Shown here piece after piece: positions 25,430 through 34,199 of a DNA stretch of 64,000 nt (position 1 is its first letter; every line of letters starts with the position of its first letter). The notes under the pieces were generated by a model. It had not been told where the DNA came from, did not search any database, and saw only the letters and a program-made list of their open reading frames with translations. The position numbers and the translations under genes are program-made. This DNA is from Rhodanobacter sp. L36 (GTDB lineage: Bacteria > Pseudomonadota > Gammaproteobacteria > Xanthomonadales > Rhodanobacteraceae), in the NCBI RefSeq assembly GCF_009765755.1, contig NZ_LMUV01000011.1, positions 391,964 to 455,963 of the forward strand. Direction: 5' to 3'.

Positions 25430-26383
25430 CTATGGCGTCGATGCGATATCGACCAGCACCACCTTGCCGCGCAGGTGGCCTTTTTCCAGGAAATCCTGCG
25501 CAGCGGCGGCTTCTTCAAGCCTGAAGGTCTTCGCAATGTGCGCGCGCACCTCGCCTTCGTCGATCAACGCGGCGATGCGCGTCAATTGTTCGCCGCTGGG
25601 TTTTGCCTTGTAGCCGACGACGCGTACGCCGTACTCATCGGCTTTCTCTCGCGACGGTTCGCCCAGCGTGGAAACCAGGATGCCGCCGCGCCGAAGTACC
25701 TTGAACGAACGATCGCGCGTGTCGCCGCCGATCAGGTCGTACACCACGTCCAGATTTTTCACGAGTTGCTCGAACGGCTCGCCGTGATAGTCGATCACTT
25801 CATCCGCGCCCAGTTCGCGCACGAAATCGATGTCGTGCGCCGAGGCGGTCGCGATGACATGCGCGCCTGCGTGACGCGCGAACTGCACCGCCATGTGACC
25901 CACGCCACCGGCGCCACCGTGGATCAGCACGCGTTGCCCGTTGCTCAGTTCGCCATGATCGAACAAACCTTGCCAGGCCGTGAGCGCGGCGAGCGGAACG
26001 GCCGCCGCGTGTGCGTGATCGATCGACGTGGGTCGAACGGCGCATTGGTCCGCTTTCAGGATCACGTATTCCGCATAGGTGCCGTGCGTCATGTCGGACA
26101 TCGCGTAAACCTCCGCGCCGGCCTGCACGGAGCCGATGTTTTTGCCGACCCGCTGCACTACGCCGGAAGCATCGCGACCCATGGCATACGGCAGCTGGCT
26201 CTCGCCAACCTGCGGATAGCCGCCCGAACGAATCTTGAAATCGACCGGATTGACGCTCGCGGCGTGAACCCTGAGCAGGACTTCATCGTCCCGCAGTTCG
26301 GGCACCGGAACGCTGTCCAGTGAAAGCACATTGGAATCGCCAAAGGCGTGGATGCGCACGAGCTTCATCTGGGTCTGATTCAT
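25430..26383 (-). CDS. NADPH:quinone oxidoreductase-like, zinc-independent MDR family
   Basis: A 317-residue medium-chain reductase of the quinone oxidoreductase type. The N-terminal GroES-like domain (VLLRVHAASVNPVDFKIRSGG) is followed by a Rossmann domain with LIHGGAGGVGHMAVQFARHAGAHVIAT (AxxGVG-type). No structural-zinc cysteine cluster is visible. ATG 26383 is chosen over the preceding GTG because GGAGAA lies upstream. The gene is alone; substrate unknown. A second such protein occurs at 33148-34173. Confidence 0.88.
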   Translation of the reverse strand: MNQTQMKLVRIHAFGDSNVLSLDSVPVPELRDDEVLLRVHAASVNPVDFKIRSGGYPQVGESQLPYAMGRDASGVVQRVGKNIGSVQAGAEVYAMSDMTHGTYAEYVILKADQCAVRPTSIDHAHAAAVPLAALTAWQGLFDHGELSNGQRVLIHGGAGGVGHMAVQFARHAGAHVIATASAHDIDFVRELGADEVIDYHGEPFEQLVKNLDVVYDLIGGDTRDRSFKVLRRGGILVSTLGEPSREKADEYGVRVVGYKAKPSGEQLTRIAALIDEGEVRAHIAKTFRLEEAAAAQDFLEKGHLRGKVVLVDIASTP

Positions 26384-26522
26384 CACGGATTCTCCGGCGT
26401 GGCCATTTCGAACGCGGGAAGCGCATTCGGAAAGTGGAGAGCGTGCGTGTTCGGAGTTGAAATGACGGTGAAGTTTTCCGGGGCGTGGACAGCGCGTGCT
26501 CGCTGCCCACGTTTTTCTCCGG

Positions 26523-26879
26523 TCAGCCCGGCAGATTCACCACCGGCGTGAACCCGCCGAAGATCATCCGTTTGCCGTCGAACGGGCAGTCGCTGGCGTC
26601 CTGCATGCGCGGGTCCTGCATGAATTTTTCCATGCCGGCATCGCGCGCGGCCTTGTCGGGCCATTCGACCCAGGAGAAAACCACCGACTCATCGTCCTTG
26701 GCCTGCACGGCGCGACGAAAGTCAGTGAGTTCTCCTTCGGGCACATCTTCGGCCCAGCACTCCATCACGCGTGTGGCGCCGACTTCCATAAAAATGGCGT
26801 CGAATTTGCTGGCGTGCGCGATGAACTGATCGCGATTGGCGTTGGGGACAGCGATCACGAAACCATCGACGTAAGACAT
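26523..26879 (-). CDS. DUF1428 domain-containing protein
   Basis: A 118-residue protein matching DUF1428: MSYVDGFVIAVP at the start, then ECWAEDVPEGELTDF, VVFSWVEWPDKAARDAGMEK and GKRMIFGGFTPVV. These are small cytosolic ferredoxin-like-fold proteins of unknown role. ATG 26879 has a CAGGAGAACACC ribosome binding site. Divergent from the TMEM175-like gene at 27055. Confidence 0.9.
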   Translation of the reverse strand: MSYVDGFVIAVPNANRDQFIAHASKFDAIFMEVGATRVMECWAEDVPEGELTDFRRAVQAKDDESVVFSWVEWPDKAARDAGMEKFMQDPRMQDASDCPFDGKRMIFGGFTPVVNLPG

Positions 26880-27054
26880 GGTGTTCTCCTGTGTAGTGAG
26901 CTGCCTGTATGGCAGCTCTCGTTGATGCGACGAGCGGAAGCGGGAGCAATCGACATCGTATAAAACGATTTCCTGTGCTTGTCTGCACGGAAACGCCCCA
27001 AACGGCGTCTGCCGTTGGATACTTGAACCTTGCAGCTCAAAGCACCTGGATATC

Positions 27055-27639
27055 ATGGGCAAGGGAAGACTCGAAGCGTTCAGCGATGGCGTGCTGGCGA
27101 TCATCATCACCATCATGGTGCTGGAGATGAAAGTGCCGCACGGTGACGGCTGGGATGTACTGCTGCCATTGATGCCGACCTTCCTCAGCTACGTGCTGAG
27201 CTTCACCTATGTGGGCATTTACTGGAACAACCATCACCACATGTTGCACCTGACGCGCGGCGTGACCGGCAGCGTGTTGTGGGCCAACCTGCATCTGCTT
27301 TTCTGGCTGTCGCTGTTGCCGTTCGCGACGGGCTGGATGGGGGAGAACCATTTCACCGCTGCGCCTTCCGCACTTTACGGCGCGATCCTGCTGATGGCTG
27401 CGGCGGCGTACTGGATTTTGCAACGCACGATCATCGGTTGCCAGCCGGGAGATTCACCGCTCGCACGCGCGATCGGCAACGACTGGAAAGGCAAGCTGTC
27501 GCCCTTCATCTATTTGCTGGGCGTGGCGTCCGCGTTCTGGCGCCCATGGTTATCGGGTGTGTTCTACATCCTTGGCGCGCTGATTTGGCTCGTACCGGAT
27601 CGGCGAATCGAGCGCGCCGTGATGGACGGCCATTCGTAG
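27055..27639 (+). CDS. TMEM175/DUF1211 family predicted potassium channel
   Basis: A 194-residue membrane protein with about six helices. The family signature FSDG(V/F)xAI(I)xT is at residues ~9-20 (FSDGVLAIIITIMV), and the conserved WNNHHHMLHL is near residue 60. Bacterial TMEM175 proteins are tetrameric leak K+ channels of this length, and the signature helix forms the pore. It is a stand-alone gene between DUF1428 and a small membrane gene that converges on it. Confidence 0.88.
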   Translation: MGKGRLEAFSDGVLAIIITIMVLEMKVPHGDGWDVLLPLMPTFLSYVLSFTYVGIYWNNHHHMLHLTRGVTGSVLWANLHLLFWLSLLPFATGWMGENHFTAAPSALYGAILLMAAAAYWILQRTIIGCQPGDSPLARAIGNDWKGKLSPFIYLLGVASAFWRPWLSGVFYILGALIWLVPDRRIERAVMDGHS

Positions 27640-27652
27640 TTTTCGATTCAAC

Positions 27653-27680
27653 CGCCGCCGTAGTTTCAGCTGCGACGGCG
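27653..27680. terminator. Hairpin between convergent genes
   Basis: Arms CGCCGCCGTAG (27653-27663) and CTGCGACGGCG (27670-27680) pair at 9 of 11 positions around a 6-base loop. The structure lies between the TMEM175-like gene and the small membrane gene and overlaps the latter's 3' end. It may act as a terminator in both directions, but there is no clear U-tract, so this is uncertain. Confidence 0.35.
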
Positions 27681-27896
27681 AGTCGAGCCTTTCGCAATCA
27701 TGATCACGATGAGCGCGATGGTAGCGACGACGAGTACAACCGTCGTTGCGGCTGGATGCGCGATACGCAGCAAGCGCAACGTTGCAAGCACCACTGCGAT
27801 GTAGACGAATATCGTCATCCAGCCCTGCCAGCTTTTCGGCGAAATGCCGAAGCCGATGCGCTTGGGGCCGAACCAGGGTTTGTTCTCTTCGGTCAT
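27666..27896 (-). CDS. Small two-helix membrane protein
   Basis: A 76-residue protein: soluble N-terminus (EENKPWFGPKRIGFGISPKSWQGW), a hydrophobic segment (TIFVYIAVVLATLRLL), and a second one (TVVLVVATIALIVIMI). The WFGPKRxGFGxSPxSWQGW start is seen in a widespread family of small membrane proteins of unknown function. ATG 27896 has a GGAGATCGCC site. The gene ends close to, and convergent with, the TMEM175-like gene. Confidence 0.75.
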   Translation of the reverse strand: MTEENKPWFGPKRIGFGISPKSWQGWMTIFVYIAVVLATLRLLRIAHPAATTVVLVVATIALIVIMIAKGSTRRRS

Positions 27897-28002
27897 GGCG
27901 ATCTCCGCTTTCCCTTCGCGTGCGTGATGAAAAACCATCATGCCACCGTCGTGCGAATACGGCGAAACCGAGAGAAGTGACGCGACCGGAACAGCGCGTA
28001 TT

Positions 28003-28758
28003 TTATTTCGACGCTTTGGCCATCTGATTCAGGATGACGCTCGGTGCAATACGGCTCATCAACTTCAGCACATTGCTCAGGCCCGGGCGAATTTCCAGCT
28101 TGCCCGCTTCGATGCCTGCGATCGCTTTCTGCGCCAGCTTGATGACATCCATGCCTTTCTGTCCTTTCATCTCCTCGGCGAATTCACCGTGAAGCAACGG
28201 TGTTTCCACCGCCGGTGGTGCAAGCTCCACAATCGTCACGCCTGTGTTGCGCAACTGGATGCGCAGGCACTGGGTATAGGCGTGAAGAGCCGCCTTGGCT
28301 GCGGAGTAGACGGGCGAGATGGGGAAGGGAACAAACGCCAGGCCGGATGACACGTTGACGATCAGCGCGTTCTTTCGCGTTTTGAGGTGAGGCAGGAACT
28401 GCTGAATCATCCGGATCGGCCCGTTCAAATTGATCTCGATCTCCCGCGTGACATCGTTCAAATCGCGCGGCGCCTGCAACTTCAGGTTGCGCATGATCCC
28501 GGCATTGTTGATCAGCACATCGAGCTCGGGAAACTTCGCGGTCACCTGTTCATGCAGTGCGCGGATGTCGTTCTCGTCGGACACGTCGCTGCGAAAGGTG
28601 ACGAGGCCTGGAATCTCGCGGCTCGCAATGTCGAGCTTTTGCTGGTCGCGCCCGGTGACGATCACCGTATTCCCGCGCTGGCGAAGTTGCTTTGCGAGCT
28701 CCATGCCGATGCCGCTGGTGCCACCGGTGATCAGGATGGTTTTGTGTTCGAGTTTCAT
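28003..28758 (-). CDS. SDR oxidoreductase (DltE-like)
   Basis: A 251-residue classical SDR: TGGTSGIG (~residues 10-17), NNAGIM, VSSGLAF and YSAAKAAL (YxxxK). The GGTSGIGxELAKQL...VIVTGRDQQKL form resembles DltE and related serine-3-dehydrogenase-type sequences, whose true substrates are often unknown. Upstream CGGAGCACCCC precedes ATG 28758. It is divergent from the HxlR gene at 28872, a frequent pairing in which HxlR represses the reductase. Confidence 0.87.
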   Translation of the reverse strand: MKLEHKTILITGGTSGIGMELAKQLRQRGNTVIVTGRDQQKLDIASREIPGLVTFRSDVSDENDIRALHEQVTAKFPELDVLINNAGIMRNLKLQAPRDLNDVTREIEINLNGPIRMIQQFLPHLKTRKNALIVNVSSGLAFVPFPISPVYSAAKAALHAYTQCLRIQLRNTGVTIVELAPPAVETPLLHGEFAEEMKGQKGMDVIKLAQKAIAGIEAGKLEIRPGLSNVLKLMSRIAPSVILNQMAKASK

Positions 28759-28832
28759 GGGGTGCTCCGGAAGTTGAGGTAGCCATTGGCATTCCTCATT
28801 CTGGGTTCCACACTGCCGAAGTAAAAGAAGGC

Positions 28833-28842
28833 ACTTTAAAGT
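28833..28842. promoter_or_regulatory. Palindrome ACTTTAAAGT in the SDR/HxlR intergenic region
   Basis: A perfect 10-base palindrome about 30 bases upstream of the HxlR start and 75 bases upstream of the divergent SDR start. HxlR proteins bind dyads of this general kind in shared promoters, so it is a reasonable operator candidate. Confidence 0.45.
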
Positions 28843-28871
28843 TTCATACTTACCTGAAAGAGAGTGTGGAG

Positions 28872-29309
28872 ATGGCGCGCGTGGCGAAATTCACCGACGA
28901 GCAAATCGCAATCGCGAAGCACCACGCCTCGCTGACGCCTCCCGCGCAGATCGATCCGCGCATCGACGCCTTGGTGAACGACTTGATCGGTCGGGTCACC
29001 GACAAGTGGACCATGCTGATCCTGGAAGTGCTCACGGAAAAAGGTGAGCTGCGCTTTACGCGTCTCAGCGAAGCCATCGACGGCATCAGCCAGAAAATGC
29101 TGACCCAGACACTGCGGCGCATGGAACGGGATGGCCTGATCACTCGCACCGTGCATCCCGTCGTGCCTCCCAAAGTGGAATACAGGCTCACGACGTTGGG
29201 ACTCGGTCTCGGCGCGGCTTTCTGCGGCGTCTGGATATGGGCGTCGGATAACCTGGAGCAGGTCGAGCAGGCGGGTCGTGATTTCGACGAGGTTGGCAAG
29301 GCTTTCTGA
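28872..29309 (+). CDS. HxlR family transcriptional regulator
   Basis: A 145-residue winged-helix regulator: DKWTMLILEVLTEKGELRFTRLSEAIDGISQKMLTQ, then LRRMERDGLITRTVHPVVPPKVEYRLT, the standard HxlR DNA-binding region. ATG 28872 is preferred over a GTG six bases upstream because the AAAGAGAG site is better spaced. There are few cysteines, so redox sensing by Cys is unlikely; the effector is unknown. It probably controls the divergent SDR gene. Confidence 0.87.
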   Translation: MARVAKFTDEQIAIAKHHASLTPPAQIDPRIDALVNDLIGRVTDKWTMLILEVLTEKGELRFTRLSEAIDGISQKMLTQTLRRMERDGLITRTVHPVVPPKVEYRLTTLGLGLGAAFCGVWIWASDNLEQVEQAGRDFDEVGKAF

Positions 29310-29382
29310 GAGTCGGCGCGCTGGATCAGTCGCACAACCGAACGTCAAGCCCGGTCTCATGGATGAGTGACGACTGTTTCGC

Positions 29383-30162
29383 TCAGCCTCTTTCCTTCAT
29401 CGACCTGAAAAGCACATAGCCGGCTACGGTGAATGCAACGGCGTAACCGAGTGCGTACGCGTGGATGTCGACGTTGGGAATGATTGCCTTGCCGGGATCG
29501 TGCTTGAGGTATTCCAGCATGCTGTAGGTGTATGGAATCACGTAGCCGTACTTCCACGAGAGTGCTGCCAGTGCGCCGATCCACATCAGAAATCCGACGC
29601 CCAGTGGCACCAGAAAATTCCGGAAGCGCAACCCGAGCAAATACTGCAGCGCGACGATGGGCAGGCAATCGATGAAGTACATCGTGTCATCGTGCAGAAA
29701 TCGCGCCGACGGCAACGAGTCGTGCGGATAGGGCGCCACAGCGACCAGCAGCGTGGGAACGATCGCCGACAACCAGATACCCACGTTGAACAACACGAAA
29801 AACTGCACGATCAGCACCACGATGACGGCGAGCTTGGATAGAAAGATGGCGCTCGGATGGAGCGGGAGTGCATGCACCTGTTTCCAAGCATTGTTGCGGT
29901 GTTCGATCTGCGTGATGAGGCTGGTGATCAGGATCGCGAAGAGCGGCAGGAAGAATATCGCCATCGACTGCCATGAACTTTGCCAAAGACTCAACCAGAA
30001 GCCGTTTGCCGCATTAATGTGTACCAGCCGTTCGTGCTGAACCAGCCGAGCGACGATGACGACGAGCGGCGTGAAGAGGCTTCCGCCGAGCACCAGCCAT
30101 CCGGCGAGGCTGTGTCGCGTCTTCAGCCATTCGCTTTCGAATGCGCGCGCCACGGCGATCAT
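29383..30162 (-). CDS. ABC-2 type transporter permease
   Basis: A 259-residue membrane protein with six helices in the ABC-2 layout: N-terminal FESEWLKTRHSLAGWLVLGG, paired helices near residues 65-80 (MAIFFLPLFAILITSLI), and further helices to the C-terminus. EHRNNAWKQVHALPLHPSAIFLSK is the cytoplasmic coupling helix typical of the family. Its start overlaps the stop of the ATPase gene by four bases (30159-30162), so they are one operon and form an exporter. Relatives export lantibiotics or other peptides for self-protection; substrate here is unknown. Confidence 0.87.
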   Translation of the reverse strand: MIAVARAFESEWLKTRHSLAGWLVLGGSLFTPLVVIVARLVQHERLVHINAANGFWLSLWQSSWQSMAIFFLPLFAILITSLITQIEHRNNAWKQVHALPLHPSAIFLSKLAVIVVLIVQFFVLFNVGIWLSAIVPTLLVAVAPYPHDSLPSARFLHDDTMYFIDCLPIVALQYLLGLRFRNFLVPLGVGFLMWIGALAALSWKYGYVIPYTYSMLEYLKHDPGKAIIPNVDIHAYALGYAVAFTVAGYVLFRSMKERG

Positions 30163-31070
30163 GCCGCGTATCCCACCATTGCGAGGTAAATCGATTCCAG
30201 ATCGTGGCCGCGGCTGCTCAGGCTGTAGACGTCCACCCCCGCATCGATCAGTTGCCGGTTCATTGCTGCCATACGGTCGTCGGCCATGGCCGGCAACACG
30301 ATGCCGTTCTCGTCGACGACGCCGGCCATGCCGATCCCTGCCATGATTTTCAGGGCGCGCTGGTCGTTCGTGGTGCGAACATGCAACGACGCGGTCGTCT
30401 GCTGCTGTTGCCGCAACTGCGTCATCGTCCCTTCGAACCTCATGCGTCCGTCACCGATGATGCCGACGTGCGTCGCCAGCTTTTCGATTTCCGCCAAGAG
30501 GTGACTGGACAGAAGAATGGTGATGCCGTCCTCGCGACTGAGCCGGACCAGGAGCTGGCGAATCTCGACCATGCCGTTGGCATCGAGTCCATTGGTCGGT
30601 TCGTCGAGGATGAGAAATTTCGGCCGATGCAGCAGCGCCATCGCGATGCCGAGCCGTTGTTTCATGCCGAGTGAAAACTGGCGGACCTTCTTGCGCTGTG
30701 TTCCGGACAATCCGACCAGTGCCAGCACTTCCGGAATGCGTGGCGTGGGACAGCGATGAATGCGCTGGAGCACCGAGAGGTTTTCGCTTGCAGTGAGATG
30801 GTCGTAGGAAGAAGGGTTTTCGATCATCGAGCCAACGCTGGCAAGTATTTCAACCCGATGCTGTTCGAAGGTGCGGCCAAAAATGGAGATATTGCCTTGC
30901 TGGCGCTTGAGCAAACCCAGCAGCAGACGCAGCGTGGTGGTCTTGCCTGCGCCATTGGGCCCGAGGAATCCATAGATGCTTCCTGCCGGAACGTGCATGT
31001 TGACACCGTCGAGGGCGATTTCCCGATTCGAATAGCGATGGATCAGGTTGGATGTCTCGAGACAGTACAT
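30159..31070 (-). CDS. ABC transporter ATP-binding protein
   Basis: A 303-residue ATPase with Walker A GPNGAGKTT, signature FSLGMKQR (in place of LSGGQ), Walker B LILDEPTNGLD and a switch His in LSSHLLAEIE. The C-terminal ~80 residues after the nucleotide-binding domain are typical of exporters of the BcrA/LolD-like peptide-resistance group. ATG 31070 is chosen; a GTG at 31106 would add 12 residues. It pairs with the permease downstream (four-base overlap) and is divergent from the DUF2975/HTH pair. Confidence 0.88.
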   Translation of the reverse strand: MYCLETSNLIHRYSNREIALDGVNMHVPAGSIYGFLGPNGAGKTTTLRLLLGLLKRQQGNISIFGRTFEQHRVEILASVGSMIENPSSYDHLTASENLSVLQRIHRCPTPRIPEVLALVGLSGTQRKKVRQFSLGMKQRLGIAMALLHRPKFLILDEPTNGLDANGMVEIRQLLVRLSREDGITILLSSHLLAEIEKLATHVGIIGDGRMRFEGTMTQLRQQQQTTASLHVRTTNDQRALKIMAGIGMAGVVDENGIVLPAMADDRMAAMNRQLIDAGVDVYSLSSRGHDLESIYLAMVGYAA

Positions 31071-31216
31071 GTCGGCGTATCCGTGGCGCTGCCAATGAAA
31101 AGGCACAGAGAGGGCGATTCGACGCCGGAAACCGGCATCAGACGATTGATTAAGTTGATATAAGAGTTAAACTATCAGCACGAAAATTTATGTCAAGCTT
31201 AAATTTTGGAGCTGAT

Positions 31217-31723
31217 GTGGTCATCGAACTCGCAACCGTAACCATCCAGCATCGCAGCGCAGGCTTGCGCCGTTTTGTCACTTCGCTATGCATTCTGCTG
31301 ATCGTTTTGCTATTGCTTGAACGCTTCGGTTTTGCGCTGGAACAACTCGTTCACAACGGTCCGGGAAGACAATCGTTTGGACGTCTGGCCGTCCAGATGA
31401 TTCATGCGTTGCCTGAAGCGTCCTACTTGCTGGCGCTGTGGTGGATACGACAAGCGCTGAACGCTATCGCGCAAGGCGAGCTCTATGGTCCGACCATCCA
31501 GCACATGCTTGATCGCGTCGGGCTCATGCTTGCTGTCGGCGCGTTCGTCAGCGTGTTTCTGGTGCCTGGACTGTGCCGCGTGCTCGGATACGACCCGGGT
31601 TACTGGATCGCCTATGATGTCTCCGCGCTGGTGTTGGGCGCGATCGGACTGTCCCTGAAAGTCATCGCCGATGTGTTGCGTCATGCCGCAGGCGTCCAGG
31701 CGGAACTGGACGGAATTTTCTGA
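31217..31723 (+). CDS. DUF2975 membrane protein
   Basis: About 168 residues with four hydrophobic segments matching DUF2975: a first helix LCILLIVLLLLERFGF, then SYLLALWWIRQALNAIAQGELYGP (the conserved F/W-x-G-x-x-F-like loop) and two later helices. Such proteins are usually encoded with a small XRE/YozG-type HTH protein, as here. I prefer GTG 31217 because GGAG (31208-31211) precedes it; ATG 31190 has no visible ribosome site. The stop overlaps the HTH start (TGATG), so the two are co-translated. Confidence 0.8.
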   Translation: MVIELATVTIQHRSAGLRRFVTSLCILLIVLLLLERFGFALEQLVHNGPGRQSFGRLAVQMIHALPEASYLLALWWIRQALNAIAQGELYGPTIQHMLDRVGLMLAVGAFVSVFLVPGLCRVLGYDPGYWIAYDVSALVLGAIGLSLKVIADVLRHAAGVQAELDGIF

Positions 31724-31965
31724 TGCCCATACGCATCGCATTGGATGAAGTCCTCGCAGCAAAAAAGATGAAAGCCAAACAGTTGGCCACGCTTATCGGT
31801 GTGAGCGAAACGCATTTGTCGCTGTTTCGCTCAGGCAAGGTGCGTGGTGTGCGCTTCAGCACGCTGGCACGACTGTGTGCAGCGTTGAATTGCCAAGCTG
31901 GCGATTTGCTCACCTATGTGCACGATGAGGCGGATCTGGCTGCGAGCGAGGAAGCGATCGAATGA
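31723..31965 (+). CDS. Small Cro/C1-type HTH protein (YozG-like)
   Basis: An 80-residue protein that is essentially one XRE/Cro helix-turn-helix (MKAKQLATLIGVSETHLSLFRSGKVRGVRFSTLARLCAALNC), with a short acidic C-terminal tail. It lacks any other domain. In the usual DUF2975-HTH pair the membrane protein is thought to influence the regulator. Translational coupling to DUF2975 by a one-base overlap is seen directly. Confidence 0.85.
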   Translation: MPIRIALDEVLAAKKMKAKQLATLIGVSETHLSLFRSGKVRGVRFSTLARLCAALNCQAGDLLTYVHDEADLAASEEAIE

Positions 31966-32087
31966 CCCTTCGTGGCAAGCCCTTCATAGCGAGCATCTTT
32001 GAAGCTGGCGTCGCTGCCTTTATCCTGACGATTCGTCACGCCGGGGAGGCTATCCCGTTTGGCCTTGCCTGACTCAACCGGAATTCG

Positions 32088-32654
32088 ATGATGGATGCCT
32101 TCAGTTATCTCTCTGTGCTGCTGTCGATCATCCTCGGTCTGGCGATCACGCAGGTGTTGCAGGGCTTTCGCGGCCTGATGCTCGCGCGCAAGCGGCTTCA
32201 TGCTTATTGGCCATGCATCGCGTGGGCCGTGCTGCTATTGGTGCTCGACGTGCAGGTGTGGTGGGCCATGTACATCCTGCGCTGGCGCCATGTCTGGAGC
32301 TTTGTCAGCTTTGCCGCCGTGCTTGCGCAGACGATTCCGCTGTACCTGCTGGCCGGCCTGGTATTGCCGGATGCCGGAACGCACGAACAGCTCGACCTGC
32401 GCAGGCACTACTACGACAATCATCGGTGGTTCTTCACCATCCTCGCGTTGCTGCTGGCAGCGAGTTTCATCAAGCAACTGGTGCTCTTCGGCAACCTCCC
32501 GGTGTCGTTGGATACCGGTGTCCAGTTGCTCTTTCTCATCGCAGCCGTAGTCGCCGCCTGCACCTCGCGCGAGTGGTTTCACAAGGCTCTCGTGCCGTTC
32601 AGCGCCATCACCATCGGCGCCTATATCGCGTTGTTGTATCCGTATCTGCATTGA
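32088..32654 (+). CDS. Membrane protein, paralogue of the 6757-7329 gene
   Basis: A 188-residue protein with about five membrane segments. The pattern DAFSYLSVLLSIILGLAITQVL, then WWAMYILRW, and GLVLPD...LDLRRHYYDNHRWFFT parallels the protein from 6757-7329 (LVMPD, VNLREYHLR). No catalytic residues are evident. Two ATG codons (32088 and 32091) can start it. The gene is monocistronic, 122 bases after the HTH gene. Confidence 0.68.
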   Translation: MMDAFSYLSVLLSIILGLAITQVLQGFRGLMLARKRLHAYWPCIAWAVLLLVLDVQVWWAMYILRWRHVWSFVSFAAVLAQTIPLYLLAGLVLPDAGTHEQLDLRRHYYDNHRWFFTILALLLAASFIKQLVLFGNLPVSLDTGVQLLFLIAAVVAACTSREWFHKALVPFSAITIGAYIALLYPYLH

Positions 32655-32886
32655 CGGTGATGCTGGCTGCTGCCATCAGTGGCAGATCGGCAAAGGGATG
32701 GGCAATGTTGGCAAATGAAAAGCGCCGATCCATGCGGAGCATTTTTCGGGCCGAAGCTGATTCACCCCTTGGTTGACCCGCGTCGGCTCGTTGCTGAAAC
32801 CGTACTTCGCATGGTCGTAGAGCAAACCGTTGTCCACATGCCAAACGCTGGTCTCCATCAACGCGTGGAGAATTGAACCATCAGGA

Positions 32887-33093
32887 TTATTCGCGCAATC
32901 GTGCCGCCTGGATTTCGGTCATGCTTTTCATGCCGACGCTCCAGTGTTCGCGCTCCACTTCGGTCAGCACGATCGTTACAACGTGCTCCGGCACCTGCAA
33001 TGTGCGCATGGCGATGGCGGCTACTTCTTTCATGAAAGTATCTTTCTGCTGCGCGCTACGACCGGCCAGCAGTTGCACGTTGATGATGGGCAT
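32887..33093 (-). CDS. 4-oxalocrotonate tautomerase family protein
   Basis: A 68-residue tautomerase: Met-Pro start (MPIINVQLLAGRSAQQKDTF) leaves Pro as the N-terminal catalytic base after Met removal, followed by the conserved helix and VTIVLTEVEREHWSVGM. Length is right for the small-subunit type that forms hexamers. It is the last gene of a same-strand series running from the carboxymuconolactone decarboxylase-like gene (35488) through the hydrolase and reductase genes, 54 bases after the reductase. Confidence 0.87.
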   Translation of the reverse strand: MPIINVQLLAGRSAQQKDTFMKEVAAIAMRTLQVPEHVVTIVLTEVEREHWSVGMKSMTEIQAARLRE

Positions 33094-33147
33094 CGTTCTT
33101 TTTTCCGTGGGGATGAATGGATGCTGCCAGCTTCGGCCTGGTCGGTA

Positions 33148-34173
33148 TCAGAAGTGACCGACTCTCGATTTCTGTTGCACGAGATCGACGACGACCTTGC
33201 CGTCGCTACGCGAATTGCCGACACGCTCATGCGCCGCTGCCACCGTCGAAAGATCGAAACGCTCCGGGTCCACGCGCGGGTAAAGCTTGCCGGCATCCAC
33301 AAGGCGCGCCGCCTCTCGCAGGATGTCGCCGTGATGTTCCTTGCCGATGCCGGTGAGTAACGGGAGCAGGGTGAAGACGCCGGAATAGCTGCCGCCGCGG
33401 AATGACAGTGGTGCCAGCGCATGCGTACCCCAGCCCAGTGCGCTGACCACGTGGCCGAAGCGCGCAACGGATTTGAACGACGCATCGAGAACTTCGCCAC
33501 CGACGGTGTCGACGACAATATCGAAGCCGTCGCCATGCGTGTGCGTCTGCAGATAATCCTCCGGACTTTCCAGGTGCCGATCGATGGCGACGGCACCGCA
33601 AGCCAAGACCAGTGCTGCGTCCGCCGCGGAGACGGTGGTAAATACTTGGGCGCCGAACGCGCGCGCGATCTGTATGGCCAGATAGCCGACACTACCTGCG
33701 CCGCCGTGAATCAGTACACGCATGTCCTTCGACACGTGCGCACGATCGACCAGGCCTTCCCACGCCGTAATGAAAGCCAAGGGCAGCGCAGCCGCTTCAC
33801 GCATGCCGAGTGCGGCAGGCTTGCGGGCGAGCAGGGATGCGTCCACGGCGGCGAATTCCGCAAGCGACCCCTGCACGCCGCCCACGCCGCCTGTCATGCC
33901 GAAAACCTCGTCGCCCATCGCGAATTCGATGACGCCGCTACCGATGGCGACGACGATGCCGGCCATGTCGATGCCCAGTACCGCCGGCAAAAGTTGCTTT
34001 GCATGTGCAGCGTTGCCGGCACGAATTTTCAGGTCGAGTGGATTGACACCGCTCGCATGAATCCGGACGAGTACCTGACCGTCTGCCGGAACAGGGACCG
34101 GCAGTTCGACGAGTGAGAAAGGCCCGTCGATGTGATCGACGATGGCGGCTTGCATGGTGCGATGGGTAGTCAT
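33148..34173 (-). CDS. NADPH:quinone oxidoreductase-like MDR protein
   Basis: A 341-residue medium-chain reductase: GroES-like N-terminal half (VLVRIHASGVNPLDLKIRAGN) and Rossmann domain with LIHGGAGSVGYLAIQIARAFGAQVFTT. No zinc-ligand set is seen. It lies 26 bases after the alpha/beta hydrolase gene and 54 before the tautomerase gene. These probably form one operon under the divergent AraC protein. Enzymes of this group often reduce reactive enones or quinones. Confidence 0.87.
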   Translation of the reverse strand: MTTHRTMQAAIVDHIDGPFSLVELPVPVPADGQVLVRIHASGVNPLDLKIRAGNAAHAKQLLPAVLGIDMAGIVVAIGSGVIEFAMGDEVFGMTGGVGGVQGSLAEFAAVDASLLARKPAALGMREAAALPLAFITAWEGLVDRAHVSKDMRVLIHGGAGSVGYLAIQIARAFGAQVFTTVSAADAALVLACGAVAIDRHLESPEDYLQTHTHGDGFDIVVDTVGGEVLDASFKSVARFGHVVSALGWGTHALAPLSFRGGSYSGVFTLLPLLTGIGKEHHGDILREAARLVDAGKLYPRVDPERFDLSTVAAAHERVGNSRSDGKVVVDLVQQKSRVGHF

Positions 34174-34199
34174 GGGGATACGTAGTGGGAAGCGTTGTT

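Noticed and set aside
26955..26969. ATCGT-ATAAA-ACGAT inverted repeat between DUF1428 and TMEM175 genes
   Set aside because: A 5-base stem is too short to call a terminator or operator without any linked regulator.
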